From a candidate division CSSED10-310 bacterium (GTDB lineage Bacteria > CSSED10-310): DNA of 64,000 nucleotides. The stretch covers positions 1 through 64,000 of the forward strand of contig JAFGEQ010000005.1 in the NCBI GenBank assembly GCA_016931515.1, read 5' to 3'. The notes below the pieces were generated by a model. That model was not told where the DNA came from. It saw only the letters and a list, made by a program, of their open reading frames with translations, and did no database searches. The translations under genes were made by a program, and so were the position numbers. Below are positions 26,072 to 36,310 of the stretch, piece by piece. How positions within the stretch are numbered: position 1 is the first letter of the stretch; each line of letters opens with the position of its first letter.

Positions 26072-27193
26072 GTGCAGGCTTGTGAGAACAAAAACGGCAA
26101 TTCAGGATTGAATGATCGGGAGATGCGAGTGTTCCAGGTCATCATGGAAGAATACATTCGTTGTGCTGAGCCAGTTGGTTCACGGAAGATCGCAAAAGAC
26201 TTCGAACTGAGTGCTGCAACTATCCGGAATATCATGGCAGATCTTGAAGATCGGGGCCTTCTGGAGCAGCCCCATGTCAGTGCGGGCCGTATTCCGACCG
26301 ATGCGGGATACCGCTTTTATGTAGATAATTTTATCACAAAAACTGAAAAAGTGTTTCAGTTGAATTCGGAGTCGAAGCGAAAAATCCATTCAAGCCTTGA
26401 TGAACGTTCTGAAATTGAACTGGTGATGCACCAGGCGTCCCAGGTTTTAAGCCGCTTGACCAATTACGCGGGTGTCGTTGTCGCTCCAAGAGTCAGAAAC
26501 CTGATTTTTCAACGGATTCAATTCGTTCGTATAAGCGAGTTCAGGATTCTGGCAATTTTCGTGGCACAGAACGGCATGGTTCAGAACAGGCTATTGCTGA
26601 CGGATCATGACTATGATCAGGAATTTCTGGACAGAATATCCCGGATGCTTAATGAACGGTTTGCGGACAAGAGTCTTCATCAGATTCGTCAAGGGCTTTC
26701 AAAGATGCTGGAGGAAGATCAGCGGAAGTACGATCTTCTTCTGGATTCAGCTGCCCGTCTGGGTGAGCTTGCCGTTACGCGATCACCGATGGAGCAGGGG
26801 GATAAAGTATTCATCGAGGGAACATTTAATATTATTGAACTTCCTGAATTTAAGGATTTATCTCGTTTAAGAGATTTATTCAGAACGTTCACCGAACGCA
26901 CTGCAATGGTGCGTCTCCTGGATCGATGTCTTGAGGAGGATGGCGTATCCGTCGCAATCGGATCGGAAACGGATCTTCCGGAGATCAGTGATATGAGTGT
27001 GATAACTGCAAGGTACTCCGCGAATGAGACGTTGACCGGCGGTCTTGGTGTGATCGGGCCGAAGAGGATGCATTATCGCGAAGTGATCTCGCTGGTTTCG
27101 TATATGGCATCCGTTTTGAGTATTTTGCTCAGGAACTGGGATGACCCGAATCTTGACTTTGGAGTGTTCGATTCAAGTGAAAAGGGAGATTGA
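26072..27193 (+). CDS. hrcA: Heat-inducible transcription repressor HrcA
   Basis: A 373-residue HrcA, the repressor of chaperone genes in many bacteria. The N-terminal winged helix (about 15-85) contains the strong family blocks EYIRCAEPVGSRKIAKDF and AATIRNIMADLEDRGLLEQPH followed by SAGRIPTDAGYRFYVD. The GAF-like middle and dimerisation parts follow, ending with VIGPKRMHYREVISLVSYM. The start is GTG, with AAGGGTG about 9 bases upstream. It is the first gene of hrcA-grpE-dnaK. HrcA normally binds CIRCE; none can be seen here, so autoregulation may use a divergent site. Confidence 0.96.
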   Translation: MQACENKNGNSGLNDREMRVFQVIMEEYIRCAEPVGSRKIAKDFELSAATIRNIMADLEDRGLLEQPHVSAGRIPTDAGYRFYVDNFITKTEKVFQLNSESKRKIHSSLDERSEIELVMHQASQVLSRLTNYAGVVVAPRVRNLIFQRIQFVRISEFRILAIFVAQNGMVQNRLLLTDHDYDQEFLDRISRMLNERFADKSLHQIRQGLSKMLEEDQRKYDLLLDSAARLGELAVTRSPMEQGDKVFIEGTFNIIELPEFKDLSRLRDLFRTFTERTAMVRLLDRCLEEDGVSVAIGSETDLPEISDMSVITARYSANETLTGGLGVIGPKRMHYREVISLVSYMASVLSILLRNWDDPNLDFGVFDSSEKGD

Positions 27194-27197
27194 TTCG

Positions 27198-28253
27198 ATG
27201 GTTGATCCCGAGAAAAAAGGCATGGACGAACAAAACATTGAGCAGGAAGAACCGGATCTCGAGGAGGGGGTTGTTTCCGGGGAATACTCTCTGAGCGAAG
27301 AAGAACTGATGCTGGGTGATGATTACATCACATCCGCCTTGGCCGCATTGGAAGACTATAAGGAATTGGACGAATCAGAGAGTGGGATTGTTGTTGACTC
27401 TGAGAAGACCAAAGGGATTGCCCTTGAGGAAGCGGGGGAGACTCCGGCGTCCGGTGATGTTTCAGAGATCCGGAATCAGATGAAGGAACTTGAGACCGTT
27501 TTAGTTAATGTTCGTCAGAAAGCGAAGCATCAGATTGAGGAACAAGGCAGGGATCTGAGGGGGGCACGACGGACCATCCAGCAGCTACGGGATGAAAACG
27601 ATCAATTGAAAAGAGATCTGGAGAGTGCGGAGAAAGATATAGAAGAAAATAAGCGGAAATGGCAGGAAACAGCATCGTCTTACATAAATTTTCAGAAACA
27701 GATGAAAAAAAAGTTAGCTGAATATGTTGAAATGGAAAAGTCTAACTTGCTCCGTCTTTTTTTGCCTGTTATCGATAATATGGGAAGGCCGTTGGAGTAT
27801 GATAAACCATCCGACTCTCTATTGGATGGGATCCGATTGATATACAAACAATTCGAGGATACGTTGCAAAGTCTGGATGTGAAGGCTATACCGGCGATTG
27901 GTGAAAAGTTCGATCCATATGTGCATGATGCTGTTGATCGTATCCCGAGAGATGATCTTGCTCCCAACACGATTATTGAAGAACTTCTGCGGGGATATAT
28001 GATCGGTAATAAAGTTCTCCGGCCAGCCAAAGTCAGCGTGAGTTTCGGTGGACCGGAGGTTAGCGATGTATTGTCCGAAAAGAAGAACGATCAGGACCCG
28101 GATGTATCGGAATCAGTAATTAAAGATAGCAATTCGGTTAGAAATTCGGTAGACTTGAACGGAACAGTAAGCTCACCGGAAGAGGATTCAGGTGAAATAC
28201 GGATAGAATCGGATGCTATCTGCGGCGAAGATGTTGATTCAGAGTCGAAGTAA
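27198..28253 (+). CDS. grpE: Nucleotide exchange factor GrpE, extended form
   Basis: A 351-residue GrpE, much longer than the usual 180-210. Residues about 1-95 are acidic and low in complexity; about 95-175 form the long coiled coil; the globular beta domain lies at about 195-285, with the signature EKFDPYVHDAVDRIPRDD and RGYMIGNKVLRPAKVSVS. The last 60 residues are again acidic and probably disordered. GrpE releases ADP from DnaK. ATG at 27198 is chosen with GGGAG upstream and follows the hrcA stop by 4 bases; the frame is open further upstream but overlaps hrcA. The two acidic arms are unusual and may bind clients or buffer the chaperone. Confidence 0.95.
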   Translation: MVDPEKKGMDEQNIEQEEPDLEEGVVSGEYSLSEEELMLGDDYITSALAALEDYKELDESESGIVVDSEKTKGIALEEAGETPASGDVSEIRNQMKELETVLVNVRQKAKHQIEEQGRDLRGARRTIQQLRDENDQLKRDLESAEKDIEENKRKWQETASSYINFQKQMKKKLAEYVEMEKSNLLRLFLPVIDNMGRPLEYDKPSDSLLDGIRLIYKQFEDTLQSLDVKAIPAIGEKFDPYVHDAVDRIPRDDLAPNTIIEELLRGYMIGNKVLRPAKVSVSFGGPEVSDVLSEKKNDQDPDVSESVIKDSNSVRNSVDLNGTVSSPEEDSGEIRIESDAICGEDVDSESK

Positions 28254-28280
28254 AGTTCCTCGACAAGGAGGTTCACGAGG

Positions 28281-30125
28281 ATGAGGCGAGTAATTGGAAT
28301 TGATCTGGGAACCACGAATTCATGTGTATCTGTGATGGAGGGTTCGGAACCCATTGTAATCCCTAATTCTGAAGGCAGTCGGACCACGCCATCAATAGTG
28401 GCCGTCACGGATGATGAGGAGAGACTTGTTGGTCAGATCGCAAAGCGTCAGGCGATCACAAATCCTGAAAACACCGTGTTTTCCGTCAAACGGTTGATCG
28501 GGCGCAAGTATAACTCCCCCGAAATCACGAAATTCGCATCAGTGGCTCCTTTTAAAATTGTGGAAGCTCCTAATGGGGACTGTAGGGTTAAAATCCGGGG
28601 AGCCGAGTATTCTGCTGAAGAGATATCTGCGTTGATTCTCACTCGCATGAAACAGACGGCGGAAGAGTACCTGGGTGAATCTGTCAGTGAGGCAGTAATC
28701 ACTGTCCCTGCCTATTTCGATGATATGCAAAAAACAGCGACTCGAAATGCGGGGCGCATTGCTCAGGTCGAAGTACTCCGATTGATACCCGAGCCGACAG
28801 CCGCAGCGCTGGCGTATGGCCTGGATGAAAAGAAAAACCAAAAAATCGCGGTCTATGATCTTGGAGGAGGTACGTTCGATATCTCAATCCTCGAACTTGG
28901 GGATGGAATCTTTGAAGTTATCTCCACACGCGGCAATACTTTTTTGGGTGGTGATGACTTTGATCGCCGGATCATCGACTTCCTTGCGGACGAATTTGAA
29001 AAGACCGAGGGAATAGATTTGCGCGACGACCGAATGGCTCTTCAGCGATTGAAGGAAGCCGCCGAAAAAGTGAAATGCGAATTGTCGACAGTCGAAAGTT
29101 CTGATGTCAATCTTCCGTTTATAACGGCGGATGAGGAAGGTCCAAAGCATCTCAATTACACGTTAACACGGGAGAAGCTGGAAGAACTGGTAGAGGATCT
29201 TGTGGATGAGACTTTCGATCCGTGGGTTAGTAAAGCTCTCGAAGATGCGGAAATGAATAAAAACCAAATCGATAACATTCTGTTGGTGGGCGGTCAGACA
29301 CGGATGCCGATGATCCGGCAAAAAGCTGAAGAATACTTTGGTAAAACGCCTCACTCAGGCATCAATCCCGACGAGGTTGTTGCGATAGGAGCCGCCATAC
29401 AGGGAGGTGTTCTGACCGGTGAGGTCAAGGATATTCTGCTGCTGGATGTTATTCCGATCTCTCTCGGAATAGAGACCGTTGGCGGTGTTTTCACTCGTAT
29501 TATTGACCGGAATACCACTATTCCAACGAAGAACACACGTATGTTTTCAACAACCGAAGACAACCAATCCACTGTTTCCATCCATGTTCTTCAAGGTGAA
29601 CGTGAACTGGCAGCCCACAATAAGGGTTTGGCGCGCTTCGAACTCCAGGGCATCCCACCCGCTCCACGAGGTGTACCTCAGATCGAGGTGACCTTCAGTG
29701 TTGATGCGAATGGCATTCTGGGAGTCCATGCCCGGGATCTAGCAACAAAGCAGGAACAGGCAGTTGTGATCGCAGCCTCATCCGGATTGACTGATCGGGA
29801 GATTGAAGAGATTATCGGTGACGCCAGAATGCATGAAGCGGAAGATAAAAAACGCAGGGAAATCGTTCAGGCGAGAAATTCAGCGGAAACGCTCATCTAT
29901 ACAACTGAACGCAGTCTGGCCCGTTACGGTGACAGGATTAATGAAAATCAGCTTGAGACGATTAAAGAAGCTCTTGTCAATGCGAAGAAAGCTCTTGAAT
30001 TCCGGGAAGTCGATAAAATTATTGATGCAGTCCGTGTTCTACGCGATGTATCAACAAAATTGTCCCAGGTCGTCTATCAGGATAGCGATGAAGAAACCTC
30101 TGAAACTGAAGGTCTCGCGCCCTGA
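28281..30125 (+). CDS. dnaK: Chaperone DnaK (Hsp70)
   Basis: A 614-residue Hsp70. The ATPase domain shows [17 protein letters not shown] at the start, [23 protein letters not shown], the phosphate loop [15 protein letters not shown] and [12 protein letters not shown]. The linker [14 protein letters not shown] leads to the substrate domain and a short lid; the C-terminus ends with SETEGLAP rather than EEVD, as is normal for bacteria with shorter tails. Lys70-type and Thr199-type residues lie in intact motifs. AAGGAGG lies 11 bases before the ATG. It follows grpE by 27 bases; dnaJ is not in this window. prmA follows in the same frame direction after 30 bases. Confidence 0.98.
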   Translation: MRRVIGIDLGTTNSCVSVMEGSEPIVIPNSEGSRTTPSIVAVTDDEERLVGQIAKRQAITNPENTVFSVKRLIGRKYNSPEITKFASVAPFKIVEAPNGDCRVKIRGAEYSAEEISALILTRMKQTAEEYLGESVSEAVITVPAYFDDMQKTATRNAGRIAQVEVLRLIPEPTAAALAYGLDEKKNQKIAVYDLGGGTFDISILELGDGIFEVISTRGNTFLGGDDFDRRIIDFLADEFEKTEGIDLRDDRMALQRLKEAAEKVKCELSTVESSDVNLPFITADEEGPKHLNYTLTREKLEELVEDLVDETFDPWVSKALEDAEMNKNQIDNILLVGGQTRMPMIRQKAEEYFGKTPHSGINPDEVVAIGAAIQGGVLTGEVKDILLLDVIPISLGIETVGGVFTRIIDRNTTIPTKNTRMFSTTEDNQSTVSIHVLQGERELAAHNKGLARFELQGIPPAPRGVPQIEVTFSVDANGILGVHARDLATKQEQAVVIAASSGLTDREIEEIIGDARMHEAEDKKRREIVQARNSAETLIYTTERSLARYGDRINENQLETIKEALVNAKKALEFREVDKIIDAVRVLRDVSTKLSQVVYQDSDEETSETEGLAP

Positions 30126-30155
30126 GGAATCGACTTATTCACTGGAAGCCCGAAA

Positions 30156-31013
30156 TTGAACCGGGAAAACATCTGGCATTTTCTGGATATTAAAATCCGA
30201 GAGGATTGGCTTGATGCGATCATGAACGTTTGCTGGGAAACAGGTTCGATCGGGAGTGAGGACGATGTGCCGCTTCAGAATTGGCACAGGGTATATTTTT
30301 CGGATTCGGATGCGGTTGAAAATGCAATCCGGCAAATAAATGATTTGATTCCTGATGGAACAACTGAGTTGCTGATAAAAAAAGGATCTGTTGCGGATCC
30401 CGGATGGCGGACAGCCTGGCATCAATTTTTCAAACCCGCGAATGTGGGTGAGAAATTTCTGATTCTGCCATCCTGGGAAGTGACTCCTCGAACGGATCGA
30501 TACATCATCCGGATTCATCCAGGGCAGGCTTTTGGAACCGGATACCACGAAACAACAACCCTGTGCCTCCAGCACATGGAATCCTTGAACTTCACCAGAC
30601 GATCCGTCCTCGATGCGGGATGCGGTTCCGGAATCCTCGGCATCGCAGCGGCAATCCTGCAGGCATCCGACGTACTGGGTGTCGATATTGAAGCCGAAGC
30701 TGTAACGGAAGCTGCTTATAATGCAGACATGAATCAGGTTCGATCGAAATGTACTTGGGAACAACGCGATTTTACAACTTTGGATAACCAGTTTGACTGT
30801 ATCTTGGGCAACCTGCAAACGGACCTTATAAAAGAGCAGTCCCAATATCTGATTAAGCGCACTTCTCCTGCTGGAACCCTGATTCTATCAGGATTCCTCG
30901 GACGAGATCGCGCGGATGTGATCGAACTGTTTACTCAATCCGAAAAAATCAAATCGTATGTTGTTTTAGAATCTGGCGAATGGTCGTCCATCAAGCTCAC
31001 GAAATGCGGGTGA
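30156..31013 (+). CDS. prmA: Ribosomal protein uL11 methyltransferase
   Basis: A 285-residue PrmA, a SAM-dependent enzyme that trimethylates uL11. The N-terminal substrate domain (about 1-95) is followed by the family motif FGTGYHETT, the SAM loop VLDAGCGSGILGIAA and the acidic VLGVDIE. The motif normally NPP/NIL reads GNLQTDLI, still in the right place. The start is TTG, the only candidate between the in-frame dnaK stop and the N-terminal domain; GGAAG lies 9 bases before it. Position in a dnaK operon next to rsmE is a common arrangement (dnaJ-prmA-rsmE in many genomes), with dnaJ missing here. Confidence 0.93.
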   Translation: MNRENIWHFLDIKIREDWLDAIMNVCWETGSIGSEDDVPLQNWHRVYFSDSDAVENAIRQINDLIPDGTTELLIKKGSVADPGWRTAWHQFFKPANVGEKFLILPSWEVTPRTDRYIIRIHPGQAFGTGYHETTTLCLQHMESLNFTRRSVLDAGCGSGILGIAAAILQASDVLGVDIEAEAVTEAAYNADMNQVRSKCTWEQRDFTTLDNQFDCILGNLQTDLIKEQSQYLIKRTSPAGTLILSGFLGRDRADVIELFTQSEKIKSYVVLESGEWSSIKLTKCG

Positions 31014-31017
31014 TCAG

Positions 31018-31782
31018 ATGCGGTTCTTCTGCACTAATCTACAAGATGACAAAGAGCATGTTTTTTTAAGTAAAGATGAATCGCACCATGCAAGGCGGGT
31101 CCTTCGGCTTCGAGAAGGAGAAATGGTGACTCTATTCGATGGTTTGGGAACCGAAGCTATTGGGAGATTGGTGTTTTCAGGCTCCGGTAGCGTGCACGTC
31201 GAGATTGAAACGATACACTATTTTGAGCGTAAAGGTCCCTATTCAATTGTGGGACTTGCTATCCCGGACAATCGGGATGCCCTGTCAAAAGCGATCCGAA
31301 GTGTTGTCCAATTAGGCGTTGACAGGATTTCCCTCCTGACAACCTGTTATTGCGGTCTGCGTAAAAGTACGAACGTAATGCGCTATATGGACAGGTGGAG
31401 AAAGGCGATTATCGCCGCAGGTAAGCAATGTGGCAGGCGATGGTTACCCGATCTGACCGGACCTGAGGACTTGCAGGAGTTTTTCACAACTATTCCTGAG
31501 GATATTGATGTTTACATCGGAGGGGAACCCGGATTGACTGGCTTGCAATGGGAATCTGTTGGACGTCCGGACGAATTATCAGGATTTGCATGGATTGTTG
31601 GACCGGAAGGTGGATGGAGCAGAGAAGATTGCCGGGTCATGAACCGCTGGAACCCTCACTATATTCAATTGGGAAACCTGACGTTAACCAGCGAGGTTGC
31701 AGCTATCACAGGACTTGCTGTATTGAAGACACTTCTGGGGATATGGCCCCGGTATGACGATCATGTGCGAGTCGACCAATGA
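31018..31782 (+). CDS. rsmE: 16S rRNA (uracil-1498-N3) methyltransferase
   Basis: A 254-residue RsmE, a SPOUT-class methyltransferase acting on U1498 of 16S rRNA. The N-terminal PUA-like part begins MRFFCTN and contains SHHARRVLRLREG. The knotted SAM-binding part has IVGPEGGWSREDCR and LGNLTLTSEVAAITGL, the latter differing slightly from the usual LG-RILRTETA. It starts 4 bases after prmA and its stop overlaps the PBP1A start (ATGA), so translation is coupled across three genes. Confidence 0.95.
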   Translation: MRFFCTNLQDDKEHVFLSKDESHHARRVLRLREGEMVTLFDGLGTEAIGRLVFSGSGSVHVEIETIHYFERKGPYSIVGLAIPDNRDALSKAIRSVVQLGVDRISLLTTCYCGLRKSTNVMRYMDRWRKAIIAAGKQCGRRWLPDLTGPEDLQEFFTTIPEDIDVYIGGEPGLTGLQWESVGRPDELSGFAWIVGPEGGWSREDCRVMNRWNPHYIQLGNLTLTSEVAAITGLAVLKTLLGIWPRYDDHVRVDQ

Positions 31783-34202
31783 AGATCGCTAAGTTGATTG
31801 TCATACTTCTGGGCTCAATTATTTGCGGGCTTTGTTTAGGGTCGCTTCTGGCAGTATATACCTATTTTTCAGAGCAACTTCCGGAACTGGATGCTGCAGT
31901 GAATTATCGCCCCGCACTAGTCACACACATTTATGATCAACGCGGATTTTTATTGGCGGAGTTATCCGAAGAATACAGGATACCGGTCACACTCCCGGAA
32001 ATTGCTCCTGCAGTAATCAATGCGGTTATTGCAACGGAAGATCAGACATTCTACGGTCATAGAGGATTGGATGTTGCCGGTATCGTCAGGGCTTTTTGGA
32101 GAAACCTGCTGGCTGGAGAAATCGTTCAGGGTGGCAGCACACTGACTCAGCAGCTCGCAAAATCTTTGTTCCTGACATATGAGCGGAGATATGAGCGGAA
32201 AATCAAGGAAGCTATCCTGGCGTATCGTCTGGAGAAGGAACTAACCAAAGACAGAATATTGGAATTGTACTTGAATCAGGTTTACTTCGGCAGTGGCGCA
32301 TATGGCATTGAAGCAGCGAGTCGACGTTACTTCAGTAAATCCGCTAGCGATCTTTCTTTGGCTGAAGCGGCTGTTCTCGCGGGTCTCCCAAAAGCCCCCA
32401 GCCAATTTTCACCGCTTAGAAATCCGGATCTGGCCAAAGAAAGAAGGAATATCGTTCTTCAACGGATGGTAGAACAAGGTTTTATTTCGGAGAATGAGGC
32501 ACAACAGGTTCGCGGACAGGCGCTTGAATTGAATCCCGATAAAGGTAAACCTCTACGGGCTCCTTATTTTGTTGAAATTATACGACGAAAATTGGAGGAA
32601 ACATACGGTAATCGGATGCTATATCGATCGGGATGGGATATTTATACATCCCTAATATATGATTATCAGGAAATCGCGGAACAAGCTGTCAGGCAAAACC
32701 TGTATGAGATCGAGAAAAAAAGGAGGAGCTGGAAAGGTCCGGTAGAGGGAGATCCTGCGCAGTCGCCTCCTGAACTCGGAAAGGCGGTCATCGCGACCAT
32801 AACCGGAGTATCTGAAAAGGAACTCACGTTGACATGCGGCGGTATGGAATACACCATGCCATTTAAAGAGATCTGGATAAAGAACAAAGATCTAATAATG
32901 CTGAAGCCCGGGGATCTTGTTTCGTTCGTTGTTCGAGAATACACCGAAGATCGTGCAACTATAAAATCCGGTTGGATTGTTCAGGAGCCGGAAGTGGATG
33001 CAGCACTGGTTTCAATGAGTGTTGAATCCGGTGAAGTTCTTGCATGGGTTGGTGGGTATAGCTTCTGGCGGAGTCAATTCGACAGGGTGACACAATCTCG
33101 AAGACAACCGGGATCTGCGTTCAAACCGTTTATTTATGCGCAAGCGCTTGACACTCGTTTTACAGCAGCGGACGTAATATATGACACACCCATTGTCGTC
33201 GAAAAAACATGGAAAACACAAGCGGAAGTTAACGAAGAAATATTAAGACAAAGAGCTGTTGAGGCGGGTATTCTATCACCGGAAATAAAGGATTCACTAA
33301 ACGATATTGAATTTTGGAAACCACAGAATTACTCCGAAGAGTTTTTCGGAGCAACAACTCTCCGCGAAGGCCTTGCAAAGAGCCGGAATATAGTTTCAAT
33401 CCACTTATTGCGTGAATTGGGACCGGAAAACGTGGTCCGTATGGTACGCCGGCTTGGCATTACAAGCCCCATGTATGAGTCTTTGTCATTGGCATTGGGT
33501 ACTTCAGAAGTAACATTGCTTGATATAACGCAGGCGTATGGTGCTTTTGCCAATGCCGGTATCAGATCAGATCCGCTGATGATAAGGCGTATCGTCGACA
33601 GGGATCGTCATGTGATCAGAGAAACATATCCTGCATTGAGAGCGGCTCTGCGACCGGATACCGCGTATCTGACAACCAGCCTGTTGACGGCAGTCATTAC
33701 CGAAGGAACGGGCTTTTCCGCTCATGAGCTGGGGTATCCTCTTGCCGGAAAGACAGGCACAACAAATAATTACTTTGATGCATGGTTTATTGGATTTTCT
33801 CCCCATGTCGTTACAGGTGTATGGGTTGGTGTTGACCAGCTGGAACCCATTTTTCCCCAAGCGACAGGAGCATCTGCTGCTTTGCCGATTTGGAAACAGT
33901 ATATGCAGTATGTGTTGAAGGATTATACTCCTGATACGTTCCCGGTTCCAAAGGGAATTGCATTTGCGAAAATCTGTCGATTGACTGGAAAACTGGCGAC
34001 TCCCATGTGTGAACGAACAACATTGGATGCGTTTAGAGTCGGGACTACTCCGTTAGAGTATTGTGATCAATGCGGAACATCGGGCCAATCCGGACTGCGT
34101 CCTTCATTTACTGATGTTGATTGGGATACGGATCAGATTGAGAAGGTACCGGATCAGACTGCGGATAACTCGGGCCAATTTGATGCTCAGCCGCTGCATT
34201 GA
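31779..34202 (+). CDS. Class A penicillin-binding protein (PBP1A type)
   Basis: An 807-residue bifunctional peptidoglycan synthase. One N-terminal membrane helix (about 7-27) is followed by the GT51 glycosyltransferase with the catalytic Glu in ATEDQTFYGHRG and the motif GGSTLTQQLAKSLFLT. After an OB-like insert (about 320-410) comes the transpeptidase with SAFK (active Ser), SRN and KTGTT. The C-terminus carries two Cys pairs (MCE and CDQC) before a low-complexity acidic tail. It polymerises and cross-links peptidoglycan in the periplasm. It overlaps rsmE by 4 bp and its last 95 bases overlap the convergent LpoA-like gene, a likely activator. Confidence 0.96.
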   Translation: MKIAKLIVILLGSIICGLCLGSLLAVYTYFSEQLPELDAAVNYRPALVTHIYDQRGFLLAELSEEYRIPVTLPEIAPAVINAVIATEDQTFYGHRGLDVAGIVRAFWRNLLAGEIVQGGSTLTQQLAKSLFLTYERRYERKIKEAILAYRLEKELTKDRILELYLNQVYFGSGAYGIEAASRRYFSKSASDLSLAEAAVLAGLPKAPSQFSPLRNPDLAKERRNIVLQRMVEQGFISENEAQQVRGQALELNPDKGKPLRAPYFVEIIRRKLEETYGNRMLYRSGWDIYTSLIYDYQEIAEQAVRQNLYEIEKKRRSWKGPVEGDPAQSPPELGKAVIATITGVSEKELTLTCGGMEYTMPFKEIWIKNKDLIMLKPGDLVSFVVREYTEDRATIKSGWIVQEPEVDAALVSMSVESGEVLAWVGGYSFWRSQFDRVTQSRRQPGSAFKPFIYAQALDTRFTAADVIYDTPIVVEKTWKTQAEVNEEILRQRAVEAGILSPEIKDSLNDIEFWKPQNYSEEFFGATTLREGLAKSRNIVSIHLLRELGPENVVRMVRRLGITSPMYESLSLALGTSEVTLLDITQAYGAFANAGIRSDPLMIRRIVDRDRHVIRETYPALRAALRPDTAYLTTSLLTAVITEGTGFSAHELGYPLAGKTGTTNNYFDAWFIGFSPHVVTGVWVGVDQLEPIFPQATGASAALPIWKQYMQYVLKDYTPDTFPVPKGIAFAKICRLTGKLATPMCERTTLDAFRVGTTPLEYCDQCGTSGQSGLRPSFTDVDWDTDQIEKVPDQTADNSGQFDAQPLH

Positions 34203-36255
34203 TCGTTTGATTGTCGATTTCAACAGCTACGGGAACAATACGCCAGGGTTCGCATGATGAACCTCGAACCCGGTAAATTGTGACAGGCGTCAGATATTCA
34301 CCTTGATCAGAAAACCGCGTTATCCCATCCAGGCCAGGAAGACCACTGGGAGTCACAAGCCAATTACGCAGATGTGGAGAGTTCTGAATTCCTCTTTCAA
34401 CCGCGGACATAATAAGATGGATGGATTCATATGATCGTAATGCGAACGCATCCGGTGATTCTCCAAATTTTGTCTCGTACCGCTCAGCGATGATTTTTCT
34501 TGGTCCATGGAGAAACGGGTGTGATACGGCAAAATAGCTGCTGTTCAGATTGTCGCCGGCAATTTCAATCAGATCCGCTGCCTCCCAGGCACCAATACCG
34601 GCAATAGTTGGAGTCAGAATTTCCTGGAAGCGGATCTGGCCGGCAATTACAGCCGCCCGTTCGGCACTGTCCGGAATGATGATGACATCCGCTGCGCTGT
34701 CTGTCAGCGATGCCAGTGCACTGCGTATTGTTTTCAGATCACGCTGATATTTTCTGCTGAAACACAGATCGGCATTTTCATTTTGGGTCGATGTCTCAAT
34801 CGCCCGAAAGGCATCGAAGCCGAATTCATTGTCCGGATAAAGACAGCCGAATCGATAGATGCCGAGTTCCCTGACGGAGAACCGGATCAGCGTTTCAATT
34901 TCTCTGAGAACAGAAGGATAGATTCGAAATGCCCAGTTTGACGCCGATACAATTCCTTCTTTTGGTGTTCCCGGAGTAATGAGTACGGTCCGGTAGTGAC
35001 TGCACAAAGGCAACAGCGTCTCGGTTAAATAACTTTGAACCGGACCAATCACTGCGATGACTTTGTACTCTGTAATCAACTCCCGGAAAGCAGCCGTTAC
35101 GGATTCTCTGGTATCACCGGAATCGATGACATGCAGAGTGAATGGAATTGTTCCTCCATTGAGTTCATAATCGGCAAAAGCCAATTGCGCACCCCTGAGA
35201 ATACTGTAACCAATGGAGGCTATATTACCGGATAAAGGAATAAGAAGACCGATAGCTTCCGGTTTGGTTTGAAGACCTTGGAAAAGACTGTTCTGAATGT
35301 CTGTCAAATCATTACTGAATTCAGGATAAAGGAGACTCAATTCTGAAATTGTTACCGCTGCTTCTGGGAATAAGCCCTGATCGAGCAGCCGGTTAATCAA
35401 TTCCTTCCTGATCAGAAATGCACGAATTCCGGTCTGATACTTTTCAGAGAGGTACTCAAGTCTTGTGGAATCCGAAATTATGCGGAGTTGTTTCGCCAGT
35501 CTCGTTGCCATACGGGGGTCCCCGATCCGGTCTGGTTGCTCCAGGGTTGTTTGCAGTGCTTCATTGAACCGGCCCAATTTTGTTAAAACATCCAAATATT
35601 CCAGGATGCCATCGATGACGTCCGGGGAAGTGCTTTGAATTAGAGGTGCGAGTGTCTCAAGCGCTTGATGATCAAAACCCAGTCTCGACAACGCGATACC
35701 TTTCATCATTTGGTAGTTATCGATTGCTGGCACATCCGACTGGAGCACGGGGTCTTTGTCCAGCAATTTATTCAGTTTTTCCCATTCATTGCAGCGATAA
35801 AGAGAATTAGCCAATAAATGCTCGGCGCGTTGTATGAGTGGTTGTTCCACGCTGTCCAGATTGTTCAGTTCAGCCATATCTATTTCCATCGAAACGAGAC
35901 TATCCGGCGAAATGGATTCCGAGAGTGCGATCAATTCCATTGAGGCGATGAGGTTCCATGGAGTTGCTGAATCGTTTTCGGAGGCTCTTGTGAAATGGAT
36001 TACTGCTTCACTCCTGCGATTATCTTTCAATGCGATGCTACCCAATTGATAGTGAGCTTCTGCAGCCTGTACACTTTCAGGTTGTTCCAGGATAATATTG
36101 AGAAAAGCCTGTTCCGGAATAGCCGTTGCAACAGGGAGTTCTTCAATTGGGGATTCGATAGGCGCTATATTGATGCAAGCCGAGCATAACAATGCGATCA
36201 TCAAAAGAGAAAAGCGGAAGTAATTTTCGGATACTCTCGTGTTTTTGATTACCAT
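34108..36255 (-). CDS. LpoA-like outer-membrane lipoprotein (TPR plus type I periplasmic-binding fold)
   Basis: A 715-residue lipoprotein with lipobox LCSAC (Cys27). The N-terminal half (about 30-330) is helical with TPR-like repeats (AEAHYQLGSIALKDNRRSEAV). The C-terminal half (about 345-690) is a leucine/isoleucine-binding-protein fold: IGLLIPLSGNIASIGYSILRGAQLA, VIGPVQS, RIYPSVLREIET and YPDNEFGFDAF. This two-part plan is that of LpoA, the outer-membrane activator of PBP1A in gammaproteobacteria. The convergent neighbour is PBP1A, with a 95-bp overlap of coding ends, which supports that role by inference. A substrate-binding lipoprotein of a transporter is the alternative, but no permease is nearby. 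GGAGG lies 6 bases before the ATG. Confidence 0.85.
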   Translation of the reverse strand: MVIKNTRVSENYFRFSLLMIALLCSACINIAPIESPIEELPVATAIPEQAFLNIILEQPESVQAAEAHYQLGSIALKDNRRSEAVIHFTRASENDSATPWNLIASMELIALSESISPDSLVSMEIDMAELNNLDSVEQPLIQRAEHLLANSLYRCNEWEKLNKLLDKDPVLQSDVPAIDNYQMMKGIALSRLGFDHQALETLAPLIQSTSPDVIDGILEYLDVLTKLGRFNEALQTTLEQPDRIGDPRMATRLAKQLRIISDSTRLEYLSEKYQTGIRAFLIRKELINRLLDQGLFPEAAVTISELSLLYPEFSNDLTDIQNSLFQGLQTKPEAIGLLIPLSGNIASIGYSILRGAQLAFADYELNGGTIPFTLHVIDSGDTRESVTAAFRELITEYKVIAVIGPVQSYLTETLLPLCSHYRTVLITPGTPKEGIVSASNWAFRIYPSVLREIETLIRFSVRELGIYRFGCLYPDNEFGFDAFRAIETSTQNENADLCFSRKYQRDLKTIRSALASLTDSAADVIIIPDSAERAAVIAGQIRFQEILTPTIAGIGAWEAADLIEIAGDNLNSSYFAVSHPFLHGPRKIIAERYETKFGESPDAFALRSYESIHLIMSAVERGIQNSPHLRNWLVTPSGLPGLDGITRFSDQGEYLTPVTIYRVRGSSCEPWRIVPVAVEIDNQTINAAAEHQIGPSYPQSDPVPSQSDPYPNQHQ

Positions 36256-36281
36256 TTTTAGCCTCCGGGTTTCTGCAGGGC

Positions 36282-36310
36282 ACTCTAGGATTTGAGGACG
36301 GATCTGTCAA
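36282..36310 (-). promoter_or_regulatory. Promoter of the LpoA-like gene
   Basis: Minus-strand TTGACA (36310-36305, perfect) and TAGAGT (36287-36282, 4 of 6), 17 bases apart. The start site is about 20 bases before the ATG. Confidence 0.6.

Noticed and set aside
30135-30845. A 236-residue open frame opposite prmA
   Set aside because: prmA is intact with all motifs; the antisense frame has no family features.
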